The notes under the pieces were generated by a model. That model ran no database searches and was not told the DNA's origin. It was given only the letters and a program-made list of their open reading frames with translations. This document shows, piece after piece, positions 9,815 to 18,600 of a DNA stretch of 64,000 bases. Source of the stretch: Gillisia sp. Hel1_33_143 (GTDB lineage: Bacteria; Bacteroidota; Bacteroidia; Flavobacteriales; Flavobacteriaceae); the NCBI RefSeq assembly GCF_900104765.1, contig NZ_LT629737.1, positions 2,108,001-2,172,000 on the forward strand, written 5' to 3'. Position 1 is the stretch's first letter; each line of letters starts with the position of its first letter. Made by a program: the position numbers and the translations under genes.

Positions 9815-10699
9815 ATGGCTAAGATTATTGAAATATGCGGAGTTCCTGGAGTTGGTAAGTCTACAATTTTTAGCGAATTGGAGAAAATTGAAAAGATCCA
9901 TGGCCATTGGAGAACGAGCTCTAATTTGAAGCCGCTTGGAGATAAAAGCAGAAGCGAATTCTTAGGTAGCATATGTTCTGATATTTTAAAAGGTAAAAAG
10001 CCTAGAAATAAGAGAACTAAGATGCTAGAATCTAATCTAGATTATATTAAACGAATTTACAGAACCTTGAAATTAGGGAGAAAATTTGTGGATACTTACG
10101 TTTTAAAAGAAGCTGGGTTAAGATTTATACAGGAATATCCAGAATATATTGATGCATGCTGGCAAAATATTTATTATAAGCAGTCTAAAAGTGCTAATGG
10201 CTTAGATCTTAGGTTTGAAAAAGCAGAATTTATTTATCTAATCTTAAAAAAGATTCAGGTTTTAATGGAACTAAAATCTAACAGGATCATGCTTATAGAC
10301 GAGGGGTTAATTAATTTGATTGATAGAGCTCTTTACGAAAGTAGTATTGAAATTAGTGAGGAATCTGAAATAAAAAAACGTGTAGATACTATGCCTTGGC
10401 CAAGTGCAATTGTATATGTGCAAACAGATCTAGATGAAATAGCAAATAGAATCCTTGGCAGAAAAGATATTAGAGATATGCACAGGAATTTAGATAGAAA
10501 TGAGCTGATGATGTTTACAGATAATGCGATGAAAAGAATTGAAATTGCTATTGAGCATCTTAAATCTTATGGGGTTCCTGTTTTAGATCTAGATTCATCA
10601 CATTCTGTGCAAAGCAATACCCAACAAATTATAGACTTCGCTACACTGCTTGGTAAGAATGAATTGGAAGTTGTTAACAAAGAGATTTTAGCAATCTAA
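9815..10699 (+). CDS. P-loop kinase-like protein
   Basis: A 294-residue protein opening with a beta strand and a Walker A motif, GVPGVGKST (residues 9-17). Later segments resemble small-molecule kinases of the thymidylate/adenylate kinase type: LIDEG near residue 167 as a Walker B-like strand, IVYVQTDLDEI as the last core strand, and an arginine-rich lid-like stretch (RILGRKD). No family-defining acceptor-binding motif is recognised, so the substrate is unknown. It lies 41 bases after the NDK-like protein and 3 bases before a glycosyltransferase, so it is very probably co-transcribed with both. A sugar or nucleotide kinase role in precursor supply is inference. Confidence 0.75.
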   Translation: MAKIIEICGVPGVGKSTIFSELEKIEKIHGHWRTSSNLKPLGDKSRSEFLGSICSDILKGKKPRNKRTKMLESNLDYIKRIYRTLKLGRKFVDTYVLKEAGLRFIQEYPEYIDACWQNIYYKQSKSANGLDLRFEKAEFIYLILKKIQVLMELKSNRIMLIDEGLINLIDRALYESSIEISEESEIKKRVDTMPWPSAIVYVQTDLDEIANRILGRKDIRDMHRNLDRNELMMFTDNAMKRIEIAIEHLKSYGVPVLDLDSSHSVQSNTQQIIDFATLLGKNELEVVNKEILAI

Positions 10700-10702
10700 A
10701 TT

Positions 10703-11554
10703 ATGAAGGTTTCTATTATTATACCAACTTTTAAGGACTGGGATAGGTTGAATTTGTGTTTGCAAGCATTGCAGCATCAAACCTATTCACATGATCTATT
10801 TGAGGTAATAGTAGTTAACAATGCACCAGAAGATCTAAAACCTAGAGATCTAGCAATTCCAGAAAATGGTACAGTAATAAATGAATTCAAACCAGGTTCT
10901 TATGCTGCCAGAAATGCAGCGCTTGCCATTTGCAAAGGGAGCATTGTTGGTTTTACAGATTCAGATTGTGTTCCAGACAAAAATTGGATTAGAAACGCAG
11001 TCGAGTACTTTAAAGAACATCCTGAAACGGAGAGAATTGGGGGTGCTATTCAAATATTTTATAAAGAGCGTAGACCTTCCAAGGTAGAATTGTATGATAA
11101 GATATTTGCATTTCCACAGAAAGCTTATGTGCAATCTGGTAACGCTGTAACTGCAAATATGTTCACTTATACAGAATCTTTTAATAAGATTGGATTATTT
11201 GATAGTAATCTGCTTTCCGGAGGCGATTACCAGTGGGGAAAAAGAGCGTATTTAGCAGGCTCTAAGATCGATTATGTACCAAATGTTTTGGTAAAACATC
11301 CTGCAAGACCTTCTGTAAAAGAATTAGTTATTAAAGCTAAAAGAGTAGGGAAGGGGCAGGCAAAATTTAGTAAGAACAAATCTAATGAGTCTTTTGGTTT
11401 ACTAAAATTGCTATCACTTTTTAAACCTAGACTCTGGGAGATTAAGATGATCTTCCAGAAAGAGCATAATATTGGACTGGTAAATAAACTATATCTGGTT
11501 TTTTTAAGGCATTATATAGTTTTGGTTGGAGATCTCTCTAGAATACGCAACTAA
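10703..11554 (+). CDS. Glycosyltransferase, family 2
   Basis: A 283-residue GT-A fold enzyme. The N-terminus VSIIIPTFKDW is the standard nucleotide-sugar binding strand, and TDSDC near residue 92 supplies the metal-binding DxD. GGDYQWGKRA near residue 175 matches the acceptor/catalytic-base region of the family. There is no transmembrane segment of note, so it should act at the cytoplasmic face of the inner membrane, adding one sugar to the lipid-linked repeat unit. The start is 3 bases after the previous stop. The sugar donor cannot be read from the sequence. Confidence 0.9.
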   Translation: MKVSIIIPTFKDWDRLNLCLQALQHQTYSHDLFEVIVVNNAPEDLKPRDLAIPENGTVINEFKPGSYAARNAALAICKGSIVGFTDSDCVPDKNWIRNAVEYFKEHPETERIGGAIQIFYKERRPSKVELYDKIFAFPQKAYVQSGNAVTANMFTYTESFNKIGLFDSNLLSGGDYQWGKRAYLAGSKIDYVPNVLVKHPARPSVKELVIKAKRVGKGQAKFSKNKSNESFGLLKLLSLFKPRLWEIKMIFQKEHNIGLVNKLYLVFLRHYIVLVGDLSRIRN

Positions 11555-11678
11555 ATATTTTCAATAAACCCATCAATTTTTTATGTGCATTTAGTAAGGT
11601 ATATCATAAAACCTACGTACAGTATATACTCCGCCCACAAACCATAGTTAAATTTTTAATAGTGTAAAATTTAAACTT

Positions 11679-12875
11679 ATGAGAATAGCATTGTGTTCCA
11701 AAGGTAATTTCTCCTTAGAAAAAGGTTTTACCAAGAATAGAATAGAACTCGCAGAAAGCTTAGAGAAATTAGGTTGGGAAACTACGTTGGTTGATAAGCA
11801 ATTGTTAGGCATTCCCAACTCTGAAAGATATAATCCTGAAAAGCATAGCAATGCTTTAAAAGATTATTTAATAAAAAATATAGACCATTATGATGTTGTG
11901 CTCTATGAATATGACACCTTGCCTTTTAGAAGAGGTTTGTTTGATAAACATACTTTAATGATAGCTCGTCCTGCAATTCTTGCATATCATTTTGACCTTA
12001 TACCTTTTAGGTACGATCTTAAATCTAAGATCTCCAACTTTATTAGGAGCTGTAAACTATGTTTCGGTAAAGAGAGAAATGTTCTAAAAGAAGAATTACG
12101 CAAAGTAGATTATTGTTTAAGACAGGCAGATATTATACAGGTTCAAAATAAGAAAGATCAGGCCTTATTGGTTTCTAAAGGATTTGCTGAAAAGCGAATT
12201 ATTATAGTTCCAAATGGAATTCCTTTAGGCAAGATAGGGGCATTTAACAGAAATTCTTTTGATCTGCATACCCCGTTCATTGTAGCATATGTTGGGACTT
12301 TCGATTTTAGAAAAGGTGCCATGGATTTCCCTAAAATTTTTAAGCAGCTAAGAAAAGAGTTTCCAGATGTAAAGTTGAAACTTCTTGGAACTCAGGGAAT
12401 GTTTCAAACTACAGAAGAGGTTTTAAATTTCTTTCCGAAGAAATATCATGCTGCAATAGATGTGTTACCAAAGTTTAAAGCAGACGAATTACCTATGTTA
12501 CTAAAAGACTGTCATATAGGTATTTTCCCGTCGTATTTGGAAAGCTTTGGTTTTGGAGCTTTGGAAATGATGTGTGCCGGGTTGCCAGTTGTTGCTTATG
12601 ATATTCCGGGTCCGTCTGATTTTGTTCCTAAAGAGATGTTGGCACCCCGAGGTGATGTTAGAACCTTTTCTAATATAGCAATTAGCACCCTGAAAGATTC
12701 GCATCTACTTTATAAAAGATCTCATGAAGCCAGAGAGATCGTTCTAAATAAATATTGTTGGGATGATATTGCCAGAAAGGTGGATGCTCAATATAAATTT
12801 TATCTAAATCAGCTTCAGGAAAAGCCTGAAGTAAGAGAACCTTCATTTGAATTAAAAGGGTTTCAAAATAATTGA
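11679..12875 (+). CDS. Glycosyltransferase, family 4
   Basis: A 398-residue GT-B fold enzyme. The N-terminal half binds the acceptor. VPNGI sits at the domain linker, GTFDFRKG begins the donor domain, and ESFGFGALE (from about residue 287) is the retaining-enzyme E-x7-E motif that contacts the nucleotide sugar. A 124-base gap precedes it, the largest inside the glycosyltransferase run, so a secondary promoter there is possible, though I found no clear match to the flavobacterial consensus. It is expected to add one sugar during repeat-unit assembly; donor and linkage are unknown. Confidence 0.9.
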   Translation: MRIALCSKGNFSLEKGFTKNRIELAESLEKLGWETTLVDKQLLGIPNSERYNPEKHSNALKDYLIKNIDHYDVVLYEYDTLPFRRGLFDKHTLMIARPAILAYHFDLIPFRYDLKSKISNFIRSCKLCFGKERNVLKEELRKVDYCLRQADIIQVQNKKDQALLVSKGFAEKRIIIVPNGIPLGKIGAFNRNSFDLHTPFIVAYVGTFDFRKGAMDFPKIFKQLRKEFPDVKLKLLGTQGMFQTTEEVLNFFPKKYHAAIDVLPKFKADELPMLLKDCHIGIFPSYLESFGFGALEMMCAGLPVVAYDIPGPSDFVPKEMLAPRGDVRTFSNIAISTLKDSHLLYKRSHEAREIVLNKYCWDDIARKVDAQYKFYLNQLQEKPEVREPSFELKGFQNN

Positions 12876-12899
12876 ATTAAGTACTAAATCTGTTCTAAG

Positions 12900-13877
12900 A
12901 TGACTCCGCTAGTTTCTATAATAATTCCTGTTTTTAATGCTGAAAATTATATAAAAGCAACCATAGAAAGCTGCCTTCAGCAATCTTATACCAATTTGGA
13001 GATCATTTTAGTTAACGATGGAAGTAGCGATAGTTCTGAGGTGATCATTGAAAGTTTTAAAGATCATCGAATTCAATATTATGCTTTACAAAATAATGGG
13101 CCTTGTTACGCTAGAAATTTTGGTATCGAGAAAGCAGATGGAGCGTTATATCAGTTTTTGGATGCAGACGATATTTTAGGGGAAGATAAACTTCAAAAAC
13201 AAGTAGCCCAATATTTAGAATACGGTGAGAACTATGTTTATAGTGGTGTTATGGGGAATATTATCGAGAATCAAAAAGCGTTGGAAACAGATTTTGAATT
13301 CTATTATACTCATTTAAAGGTAGCGTCCTATTTTAGAGCTATGTTCTCCAATTTCGGTAAATATTATACCACAGGAATTTGGCTTGTTCCTAAAAAGTTG
13401 ATAGAAAAGACTCATGGCTGGGATCAAGGCGTACTTCTTAATAATGATGGTGAATACTTCAGTCGGCTTATTTTGTTATCTCAAGGGGTGATTTTTTGTC
13501 CTGGATCTATTTTTTACTACAGGAGAGATGTCCCTCAAAGTATAAGTAAAAAATTCAATTCAAAAAAGATATATGAGAGCTGGCTGTATTCTTATAGATG
13601 CTACGTAGAATCTTTTAAAAAGGCATTAGATGAGGACACCGCGAGGGAATTAAGTAGAAAAGCATTAAGTGTTTATTACTGCAACTCCTATCCTAATTAC
13701 CCAGAATTACTAGCACAGTGTAAAGCAGATATTAAAGAGTTAGGATTTAAGGAGCCTTACGCTTATGGTGGTGTATTCTTTAAACAGCTATCTAAGGTAA
13801 TTGGTACAGAACAAGCTTTAAAAATAAGAACCTTCAAGAATTCTGGTAAACAGCTCCTAACCAGCTTAAATAGTTAA
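12900..13877 (+). CDS. Glycosyltransferase, family 2
   Basis: A 325-residue GT-A enzyme. It opens with VSIIIPVFNAENYI, followed by LVNDGSSD (first acidic motif) and LDADD near residue 87 (metal-binding DxD). NNDGEYFSRL near residue 182 corresponds to the catalytic region. The C-terminal hundred residues are helical and less conserved, as often seen in capsule and exopolysaccharide enzymes. It lies 24 bases after the preceding glycosyltransferase and 1 base before the next gene, so it is part of the operon. Specificity is not inferable. Confidence 0.9.
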   Translation: MTPLVSIIIPVFNAENYIKATIESCLQQSYTNLEIILVNDGSSDSSEVIIESFKDHRIQYYALQNNGPCYARNFGIEKADGALYQFLDADDILGEDKLQKQVAQYLEYGENYVYSGVMGNIIENQKALETDFEFYYTHLKVASYFRAMFSNFGKYYTTGIWLVPKKLIEKTHGWDQGVLLNNDGEYFSRLILLSQGVIFCPGSIFYYRRDVPQSISKKFNSKKIYESWLYSYRCYVESFKKALDEDTARELSRKALSVYYCNSYPNYPELLAQCKADIKELGFKEPYAYGGVFFKQLSKVIGTEQALKIRTFKNSGKQLLTSLNS

Positions 13878-13878
13878 T

Positions 13879-15021
13879 ATGAGCATACTTTTTATATGTG
13901 GATGTTTGGAAACAGGAAAAGATGGAGTAGGAGATTATACCCAGATTTTAGCCCGTGAACTTTACCTAAAGAACATAGAGGTTTCAATAATGAGTTATAA
14001 TGATGCTTTTGTAAAAGGCGCTACTTTCAGGGAAGATGGTGTATTGAATATTTTAAGGCTAGGCATTGATCTGTCTGCTGAGAAAAAAATAGAATTGGCC
14101 AAGCAATTTGTAAATGCTAATAATCCAGATCTTATAAGCTTACAATTTGTTCCATATGCATATCATCAGAAAGGGTTACCCTGGAGATTAGGATTAGAGC
14201 TTTCGAAAATAGGTAAGAAATTTTCATGGCATATTATGTTTCATGAATTGTGGGTGGAAGAAAAAGAATTTAAGAATCTGGTCATTGCAAAAATTCAAGA
14301 GGCCATCATAAAAAGATTGGTCACTCTGCTGGATCCCGTTTTGGTTCATACCAGTATCCCAGTTTATCAAAAGAGATTAGAGACTATTGGCATAGCTGCT
14401 ATGCCATTGCCAATATATTCTAATATTAAGGTGGATGCCAATCAGAAGCATCAAGACCTTAATACGTTTATGATCACATTTTTTAGTCAGTTATCTCCTC
14501 GCAAGGAGATTTTAAGTTTTTTAAAAATGTTGATAGCTAGTTTAAAACGAGAAAAGATCAGCTTTAAAATATTGATCGTTGGAGGAACAACAAAGGCCAA
14601 GCAAGAATTAGAAAAACAACTAAAGGAAATTCCACAGATCTCAAATAAGATCGAACAGATTGGTTTTTTACAGGATCATGAATTATCTAAGGTCATTGCT
14701 TCTACTGCTTTAGGAATAAGTCCGGTACCTAGACATTTACTTGGTAAGAGTGGTAGTGTAGCAACATTTTTATCTCACGGTATTCCAGTAGCCGCTCCCT
14801 ATGTGAAAATGGGACATAATGTAGATGAGGTTGGTTTTTTTAATACCAAGATGAGTAAGGTATTAGTTATTGAACCAGCGCCAAAAAACATTTTTATGGC
14901 AACTCAAAAGGCTAGAACGTTGTCTAAAATATATTCTAGAAGTGCTATTGCTGAAGTCTTCATAGAAGATTTGATGCTAATTTCCAACATTCAGGAGATC
15001 AACTTGAATTTGATCACCTAA
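13879..15021 (+). CDS. Glycosyltransferase, GT4-like with atypical donor motif
   Basis: A 380-residue GT-B-like protein. The N-terminal GCLETGKDGVGDY resembles the glycine-rich acceptor loop, and FFSQLSPRKE with the following LIVGG marks the start of the donor domain. The usual EGFGL-x-x-x-E motif is not present; its place is taken by ISPVPRHLLGKSGS-x-ATFLSHG. It may therefore bind a different donor or be a divergent family member. It follows the previous stop by one base (TAATATG) and precedes the next glycosyltransferase by 12 bases, which ties it to repeat-unit synthesis. Confidence 0.8.
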   Translation: MSILFICGCLETGKDGVGDYTQILARELYLKNIEVSIMSYNDAFVKGATFREDGVLNILRLGIDLSAEKKIELAKQFVNANNPDLISLQFVPYAYHQKGLPWRLGLELSKIGKKFSWHIMFHELWVEEKEFKNLVIAKIQEAIIKRLVTLLDPVLVHTSIPVYQKRLETIGIAAMPLPIYSNIKVDANQKHQDLNTFMITFFSQLSPRKEILSFLKMLIASLKREKISFKILIVGGTTKAKQELEKQLKEIPQISNKIEQIGFLQDHELSKVIASTALGISPVPRHLLGKSGSVATFLSHGIPVAAPYVKMGHNVDEVGFFNTKMSKVLVIEPAPKNIFMATQKARTLSKIYSRSAIAEVFIEDLMLISNIQEINLNLIT

Positions 15022-15033
15022 CTCTAAAATTTC

Positions 15034-16080
15034 ATGAAAATTCTAATTCTTACAGATAGATTCTACCCAGATATAGGTGGTATTGAAATGAATTCTGAAA
15101 TTCTAGCAAATTATCTCTATGATTCTGGCTGTGAGATTAAAATTATGACCTGGTCTAAAAGCTCTTCTAAGAACGAGTTTCCGTACACCATTGTAAGAGA
15201 GCCAAACAAGATTAGAATGTTTAAGGAACATAAGTGGGCAGATCTAGTATTTGAAAATAACCCATGTTTAAAATTATCTTGGCCATTGATCCTTTTTAGA
15301 AAGCCACATCTTATTGCACTTCATACCTGGATTCAGCGTCTAGATGGCAAGATTTCTATACAAGACAAGGTTAAAAACATCTGGTTGAAAAAAGCAAAAG
15401 CTGTTATTGCTGTGAGTAAAGCTCTAAGAAATGGCACTTTTGAGGAAGCTCTTGTAATTGAGAATTCTTACAAAGAAGACCTTTTTAAAAGAATTCCGGA
15501 AATTCCAAAGATCAAGGATTTTGTATTTCTAGGCAGACTGGTCTCAGATAAGGGAGCAGATATGGCGATTGAACTTATAGCGAGATTAAAAGAAAACGAC
15601 TCGAGCTTAGGAAGAGCTACATTTAAAAATTTGACCATTATAGGGGATGGTCCGGAAATGAATGTGCTAAAAGATGTGGTGAAGACAACTCATTTAGAGG
15701 ACAATGTTTTTTTTGAGGGAGCGCTTAGTGGAGAAGAATTAGTAAAAAAATTGAATGAACATAAATATATCCTTATTCCTTCTCGTTGGAAAGAGCCATT
15801 TGGAATTGTTGCATTAGAAGGAATTGCTTGTGGTTGTTTACCTATTGTATCTAATGAAGGTGGCCTACCCGAAGCAATTGGTAATACGGGAATTGTTTTC
15901 GAAAGAAATAATTTTGAATCATTATATAATAATGTGCAGGATCTATTAAAAAATCCATTGATGGAAAAGATTCTGAGAAGTTATTTTAAATCGCATTTAG
16001 AAGAACATACCTCAAAACAAGTTTCTGAGAAATATTTAAAGATCATTGAAAGTATTGTGAACAGTTATGAAAGAAACTAG
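15034..16080 (+). CDS. Glycosyltransferase, family 4
   Basis: A 348-residue GT-B enzyme. FYPDIGGIE near the N-terminus is the acceptor-side glycine loop; GRLVSDKGAD starts the donor domain; PFGIVALEGIACG is the E-x7-E-type donor site (the first position is within KEPFG). The C-terminal end overlaps the next gene by 14 bases, which argues for translational coupling. It is predicted to be cytoplasmic and to transfer one sugar to the lipid-linked intermediate. Confidence 0.9.
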   Translation: MKILILTDRFYPDIGGIEMNSEILANYLYDSGCEIKIMTWSKSSSKNEFPYTIVREPNKIRMFKEHKWADLVFENNPCLKLSWPLILFRKPHLIALHTWIQRLDGKISIQDKVKNIWLKKAKAVIAVSKALRNGTFEEALVIENSYKEDLFKRIPEIPKIKDFVFLGRLVSDKGADMAIELIARLKENDSSLGRATFKNLTIIGDGPEMNVLKDVVKTTHLEDNVFFEGALSGEELVKKLNEHKYILIPSRWKEPFGIVALEGIACGCLPIVSNEGGLPEAIGNTGIVFERNNFESLYNNVQDLLKNPLMEKILRSYFKSHLEEHTSKQVSEKYLKIIESIVNSYERN

Positions 16081-17320
16081 ACTAATAGTATCTCATCCTA
16101 CAGGGAATGCGAATGTAAGAGCATTAATCTTTTCTTTGGCAGAAAATGGATTATTACATCATTTCTATACCAGCATAGCTTTTTTTGAATCTAGTTTTGT
16201 CTATAGATTTTTAAATTTTAAACTGTTATCAGAGTTAAAAAAAAGAACATTTCCTGCAAATATTAGAAACCTGACATCTAATAGACCAACTAAGGAAATT
16301 TTAAGACTTGTTCTTCAAAAGCTTAATCATACAAAATATACACATCATGAAACGGGTCTGTTTTGTATTGATAAGGTTTATAAAGATCTAGATAAATATG
16401 TTGCCAGAAATATCAATAAAGAAACCATTGTTTATTCTTTTGAAGATGGAGCTTTAGAGAATTTTAGAATAGCTAAAACTAAAGGTGTGGATTGTTTTTA
16501 CGACCTGCCTATTGGATATTGGAGAGCTATGCGTGATCTTTTGGAGGAGGAAAGAATTAAAAACCCAGAGTGGGCCAGCACTATGGAAACCTTTAAAGAT
16601 TCTGAAGTAAAATTGCTAAAAAAGGATAAAGAGATAGCGCTCGCAGATCACATATTTGTGGCGAGTTCATTTACCAAGAAAACCTTAGAATTCTATCCAG
16701 GTATAACGCCTGAAATTTCAGTGATACCCTATGGGTTTCCTCCAGTATTTGAACAAAGGAAATACCAACCACTTAGAAATAGAAAACTTAAAATTTTATT
16801 TGTAGGCGGATTATCCCAAAGAAAAGGAATTTCCTATCTGTTTGAAGCCATGAAAGTTTTGAAGGAAAGGGTTTCATTAACAGTAGTAGGTAAAGAACCA
16901 GTTAAGAATTGCAAAATTCTCTATAAGAATCTCGAAGAACATCAATGGATTTCTGCGCTTTCTCATGCAGAGATATTAGAAACTATGCGCAATAATGATG
17001 TTTTGATTTTCCCATCCCTTTTTGAAGGTTTTGGGTTGGTTATTACCGAAGCTATGTCTCAGGGAACTCCAGTTATTACTACGAACAGAACTTGTGGAGC
17101 AGATCTAATTTCTAATGAAATAGATGGGTGGATAATTTCTCCGGGTTCTACTACTGCTATTGTAGAGAAGATAAATGAGATCCTGGAAGATCCTTTATCT
17201 TTAGAAAATGTTGGTAAAATGGCTATGGTAAAAGCAAGAACAAGACCATGGAAAGTATATGGTGAAGAAATGGTAGTAGCTATAAAATCTTATGTAAATA
17301 ATAAAACTGAGAATAATTGA
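16067..17320 (+). CDS. Glycosyltransferase, family 4
   Basis: A 417-residue GT-B enzyme with an N-terminal region typical of retaining exopolysaccharide transferases (IVSHPTGNANVRAL). FVGGLSQRKGI begins the donor domain, and FEGFGLVITEAMSQG is a textbook E-x7-E motif. The ATG at 16067 lies inside the end of the preceding gene (14-base overlap), and the stop TGA overlaps the next gene's start by four bases. Both overlaps support a single transcript. The sugar transferred is unknown. Confidence 0.9.
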   Translation: MKETRLIVSHPTGNANVRALIFSLAENGLLHHFYTSIAFFESSFVYRFLNFKLLSELKKRTFPANIRNLTSNRPTKEILRLVLQKLNHTKYTHHETGLFCIDKVYKDLDKYVARNINKETIVYSFEDGALENFRIAKTKGVDCFYDLPIGYWRAMRDLLEEERIKNPEWASTMETFKDSEVKLLKKDKEIALADHIFVASSFTKKTLEFYPGITPEISVIPYGFPPVFEQRKYQPLRNRKLKILFVGGLSQRKGISYLFEAMKVLKERVSLTVVGKEPVKNCKILYKNLEEHQWISALSHAEILETMRNNDVLIFPSLFEGFGLVITEAMSQGTPVITTNRTCGADLISNEIDGWIISPGSTTAIVEKINEILEDPLSLENVGKMAMVKARTRPWKVYGEEMVVAIKSYVNNKTENN

Positions 17321-18600
17321 ATGATGAAACAATTACAATAGTTAAAAAAGCTATTTGGCTCTACTTCTGGCTTCTTATCTTTGAAGGAGCTTTAAGAAAA
17401 TGGGTTTTGCCCGGACTGGCAGAGCCATTACTAATAATAAGAGACCCTTTAGCAATTTATATCATTTTTAAGGTTGCTCAAAAAAATATATGGCGTCCAA
17501 ATAACTACGTGAAATTTATTTGGGGTATCACCATCCTGTCGCTAATATTTACGTTGTATGTAGGCCATGGAAATTTGATTGTAGCCTTTTATGGGATGAG
17601 AATTACCATGATACATTTTCCTTTATTATTCGTTATAGGCCATGTTTTTAATAGAGATGATGTTTTAAAAATGGGTAAGGTCATTTTATATCTTTGTATA
17701 GGAATGACTGTTCTTGTGGCTATACAATTTTTTAGTCCGCAGTCTGCTTGGGTAAATAGAGGAGTAGGTGGAGATATGGCTGGGTCTGGGTTTGGTGCAG
17801 TTCGAGATTTTTATAGAGTTCCTGGAACATTCTCATTTACAAACGGACTTGCGCTCTTTTACGGACTTTCTTCAGCCTTTATTTTTTACTTTCTAATTGG
17901 TGAGAATAAAGAGCAAGTATCAAAACTACTTCTAGCCTTTGCTGCAATTTCTTTAGTGATAGCCATTCCTTTAAGTATAAGTAGAACCATCCTTTTGCAG
18001 ACTGTTTTAAGCTTAATATTTCTATTCTTAAGTTCTGGAAAAAGTTCTCAGCTCATTAAAAAATTTGTTGCTATAATCTTTGCCGCAGCTATTTTGCTGA
18101 TAGGTCTTAACAAATTTAATTTTTTTCAAACAGCTAGTTCTGTATTTTCAGAGCGTATTGAGATTGCCAGCAAAACTGAAGGAGGTATTGAGGGTACTAT
18201 AGTAGATAGATTACTTGGTGGAATGTACAGTGCTGTGGCAGATCCAGAAAATTCTTATCTGGGATTGGGATTAGGATTAGGAAGTAAGGTGGCTTCTAAA
18301 TTGCTTACCGGTGGGACTGCTGCTTATTTGTTGCCGGAGGGTGAGTGGGGAAGGATTATTGGAGAAATGGGACTTTTACTAGGCTTATTACTTATTCTAA
18401 CCCGAATTGGCCTAGTGTTAGAATTCTTTAAAGGATCCTGGGTTTCTATAGGGAATTCTAATGTATTACCATGGTTGCTTTTAAGTTTTGGGGCTATCAC
18501 CATTTTACAAGGTCAATGGTCTCAGCCTACAGCGCTGGGTTTTAGTATATTAATTGGAGGTTTAATTTTAGCAGCATTTAAACAACCTGAGACCACGTGA
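17317..18600 (+). CDS. Wzy-type polysaccharide polymerase / O-antigen ligase family membrane protein
   Basis: A 427-residue polytopic membrane protein with about ten to eleven hydrophobic helices and one larger hydrophilic loop (about residues 245-335), the layout of the Wzy/WaaL superfamily. FRVPGTF-like spacing around residue 168 and the glycine-rich GLGLGLGSK loop near 310 fit this group. In the inner membrane it would polymerise repeat units on the periplasmic side. The start is taken as TTG at 17317 (TTGA overlap with the previous stop) because the nearby ATGs at 17321 and 17324 are in another frame and the first in-frame ATG would delete the first helices. As this is the only such protein here, polymerase is more likely than ligase. 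Confidence 0.85.
   Translation: MNDETITIVKKAIWLYFWLLIFEGALRKWVLPGLAEPLLIIRDPLAIYIIFKVAQKNIWRPNNYVKFIWGITILSLIFTLYVGHGNLIVAFYGMRITMIHFPLLFVIGHVFNRDDVLKMGKVILYLCIGMTVLVAIQFFSPQSAWVNRGVGGDMAGSGFGAVRDFYRVPGTFSFTNGLALFYGLSSAFIFYFLIGENKEQVSKLLLAFAAISLVIAIPLSISRTILLQTVLSLIFLFLSSGKSSQLIKKFVAIIFAAAILLIGLNKFNFFQTASSVFSERIEIASKTEGGIEGTIVDRLLGGMYSAVADPENSYLGLGLGLGSKVASKLLTGGTAAYLLPEGEWGRIIGEMGLLLGLLLILTRIGLVLEFFKGSWVSIGNSNVLPWLLLSFGAITILQGQWSQPTALGFSILIGGLILAAFKQPETT

Noticed and set aside
10881-11087. Plus-strand open frame inside the GT2 gene
   Set aside because: It overlaps conserved GT2 coding sequence in another frame and has no family features.
17317-18600. Membrane protein as a Wzx flippase
   Set aside because: The helix layout with one large hydrophilic loop fits Wzy/WaaL, not the MOP superfamily.
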